Assembly (NCBI GenBank): GCA_946482495.1
Contig: CAMLRV010000010.1
Span: 1-24,280, forward strand
Length of the DNA: 24,280 nucleotides
Source: an uncultured Flavobacteriia bacterium
GTDB lineage: Bacteria; Bacteroidota; Bacteroidia; Flavobacteriales; Flavobacteriaceae
Direction of reading: 5' to 3'
The translations under genes and the position numbers were made by a program. Numbering within the stretch: position 1 is the stretch's first letter; each line of letters begins with the position of its first letter. Of the stretch, positions 23,281 to 24,280 are shown piece after piece. The notes under the pieces are model-generated. The model was given only the letters and a program-made list of their open reading frames with translations, ran no database searches and was not told where the DNA came from.

Positions 23281-23644
23281 GGAGAAGAAAAATGTAATAA
23301 AAGAGAAAACGTTTGAATTTGCCAAAGAAATAGTTTATCTTTATAAGGTTTTAGAGAGTAAAAAAGAGTTTGTTTTGTCAAAGCAATTATTACGATCTGG
23401 AACATCAATTGGTGCAAATATTCGTGAAGCAGAGCATGCGCAAAGTAAAGCAGATTTCATACATAAGCTTTCAATTTCATTGAAAGAAGCAAATGAAACG
23501 GAATATTGGTTAGATTTGCTTAATGAAACAAATTATTTAAGTAATGATGAGTTTCAAAATTTAAAATATAAAAATACTGAAATATTAAAAATACTTATTA
23601 GTATCATTAATACTTCTAAAAAAACAATAGTTATCAATTGTTAA
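23279..23644 (+). CDS. Four-helix-bundle protein (23S rRNA intervening-sequence protein family)
   Basis: 121 residues from the ATG at 23279; a TTG two codons upstream lies in the repeat and is less likely. The pattern is that of the four-helix-bundle/IVS family (also related to the Avd proteins of diversity-generating retroelements): KTFEFAKEIVYLYK, then SKQLLRSGTSIGANIREAEHAQSKADFIHKLSISLKEANETEYWLDLL. The SGTSIGANIREA motif is the family hallmark. Members are small, basic-acidic helical bundles that assemble as pentamers; function is not established. Here it sits between mvaD and the GHMP kinase and is bracketed by inverted repeats. The last codons (VINC) fall in the right arm. Confidence 0.92.
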   Translation: MEKKNVIKEKTFEFAKEIVYLYKVLESKKEFVLSKQLLRSGTSIGANIREAEHAQSKADFIHKLSISLKEANETEYWLDLLNETNYLSNDEFQNLKYKNTEILKILISIINTSKKTIVINC

Positions 23645-23647
23645 TTA
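23630..23647 (+). repeat. Right arm of the inverted repeat bracketing the four-helix-bundle gene
   Basis: GTTATCAATTGTTAATTA, complementary to the left arm with two mismatches. TTAATTGTCAATT continues just outside. It overlaps the stop codon of the four-helix-bundle ORF and ends 22 bases before the kinase start. Confidence 0.7.
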
Positions 23648-23669
23648 TTAATTGTCAATTAAAATAAAC

Positions 23670-24280
23670 ATGAAAGGACCACTTTTTTACTCAAAAATTC
23701 TACTTTTCGGAGAATACGGAATCATTCAAGATTCTAAAGGACTTTCTATTCCATATAACTTTTACAAAGGCGCATTAAAATCGGATGAAAATTTGACAGA
23801 TGATGCGAAAAAATCAAATCAAAGTTTAGAAAAATTTGCAGTTTATTTGAAACAATTGCAAGTAGAACAACCAGATTTGGTAACTTTCGATATTGACGTT
23901 TTACAAAACGATATTGCAAACGGAATGTACTTTGATTCAAGTATTCCTCAAGGTTATGGAGTAGGTAGTAGTGGTGCTTTAGTGGCGGCTATTTATGATA
24001 AATATGCAACCAATAAAATAACGGTTTTAGAAAACTTAACTCGTGAAAAGTTATTGCAGTTAAAAGCAATTTTTTCCAATATGGAATCGTTTTTCCATGG
24101 AAAAAGTTCTGGTTTAGATCCATTAAATAGTTACTTAAGTTTACCGATTTTAATCAATTCAAAAGACAATATTGAAGCAGCCGGAATTCCGAGTCAATCT
24201 GCAAATGGTAAAGGTGCAGTTTTCTTGTTAGATTCTGGTATTGTTGGGGAAACAGCTCCAATGGTAAATATTTTTATGGA
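23670..24280 (+). CDS. Mevalonate kinase-like GHMP kinase (partial, runs off the window)
   Basis: An open frame from the ATG at 23670-23672 to the window end, 203 complete codons with no stop. It begins MKGPLFYSKILLFGEYGII, a GHMP kinase N-terminus with the FGEY turn. Later it has the ATP-binding loop PQGYGVGSSGALVAAI and the FHGKSSGLDPLNSY segment, whose Asp is the probable catalytic base. The reading as mevalonate kinase follows from the neighbouring mvaD; phosphomevalonate kinase is a less likely alternative. The C-terminal part is outside the window. It is 25 bases downstream of the four-helix-bundle stop and probably the third gene of the operon. Confidence 0.9.
   Translation, partial: MKGPLFYSKILLFGEYGIIQDSKGLSIPYNFYKGALKSDENLTDDAKKSNQSLEKFAVYLKQLQVEQPDLVTFDIDVLQNDIANGMYFDSSIPQGYGVGSSGALVAAIYDKYATNKITVLENLTREKLLQLKAIFSNMESFFHGKSSGLDPLNSYLSLPILINSKDNIEAAGIPSQSANGKGAVFLLDSGIVGETAPMVNIFM

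Noticed and set aside
23746..23940. Minus-strand frame opposite the GHMP kinase
   Set aside because: Antisense shadow of the kinase gene, which carries the ATP-binding loop in the plus frame.
1..24280. CRISPR arrays, tRNA or rRNA genes, insertion sequences with transposase, prophage genes
   Set aside because: I looked for spaced direct repeats, cloverleaf-like segments and transposase or integrase motifs and found none.

Overview
The window looks like chromosomal core DNA from a member of the Flavobacteriaceae, most likely Flavobacterium or a close relative. The evidence is the AT-rich composition (roughly one third G+C by eye), the near absence of Shine-Dalgarno sites, promoter-like TTG-N19-TAnnTTTG motifs typical of Bacteroidetes, a gliding-motility lipoprotein (GldD), Bacteroidetes families such as DUF3078, and a mevalonate-pathway gene pair. 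No tRNA, rRNA, CRISPR array, transposase or prophage gene was seen. Gene density is high and no gene-free stretch exceeds about 240 bases.

Layout. 15-5152: a GH3-family protein (minus), a divergent DUF2797 protein with a Cys4 motif (plus), then a minus-strand dxs-DUF3078 pair that overlaps by 8 bases. 5153-5390: a structured, GC-richer intergenic element with a perfect 14-bp inverted repeat. 5391-7628: tadA (TTG start), a SIMPL-domain protein and an unknown lipoprotein, closed by a strong bidirectional terminator. 7668-9847: a minus-strand group of HU-like DNA-binding protein, a 30-residue Lys/Arg protein and ribonuclease G. 9981-12141: mutY, ssb and gldD (plus). 12142-16849: a tight minus-strand operon of symporter, DedA protein, FAD oxidoreductase, mtgA and SDR, with overlaps or gaps of a few bases. 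16930-20946: an S9 peptidase, an unknown exported protein and an HI0933-type flavoprotein (plus). 20984-22086: tspO and a helix-hairpin-helix membrane protein (minus). 22178-24280: diphosphomevalonate decarboxylase, a four-helix-bundle protein and the first two thirds or so of a mevalonate/GHMP kinase cut by the window end.

How the genes fit together. Several are housekeeping functions: tRNA editing (TadA), oxidised-guanine repair (MutY), single-strand binding (SSB), nucleoid structure (HU), RNA processing (RNase G) and cell-wall synthesis (MtgA). Isoprenoid metabolism appears twice: dxs makes DXP, while mvaD and the GHMP kinase belong to the mevalonate route. The likely reading is that isopentenyl diphosphate comes from mevalonate and DXP feeds vitamin B6 and thiamine synthesis.

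The most unusual points are: (1) a four-helix-bundle ORF bracketed by 18-base imperfect inverted repeats and lodged between two mevalonate genes, resembling the architecture of 23S rRNA intervening sequences; (2) the absence of gldE from its usual place directly upstream of gldD; (3) a 30-residue, extremely basic ORF between HU and RNase G that could be a ribosomal protein; (4) the hairpin element between dxs and tadA.
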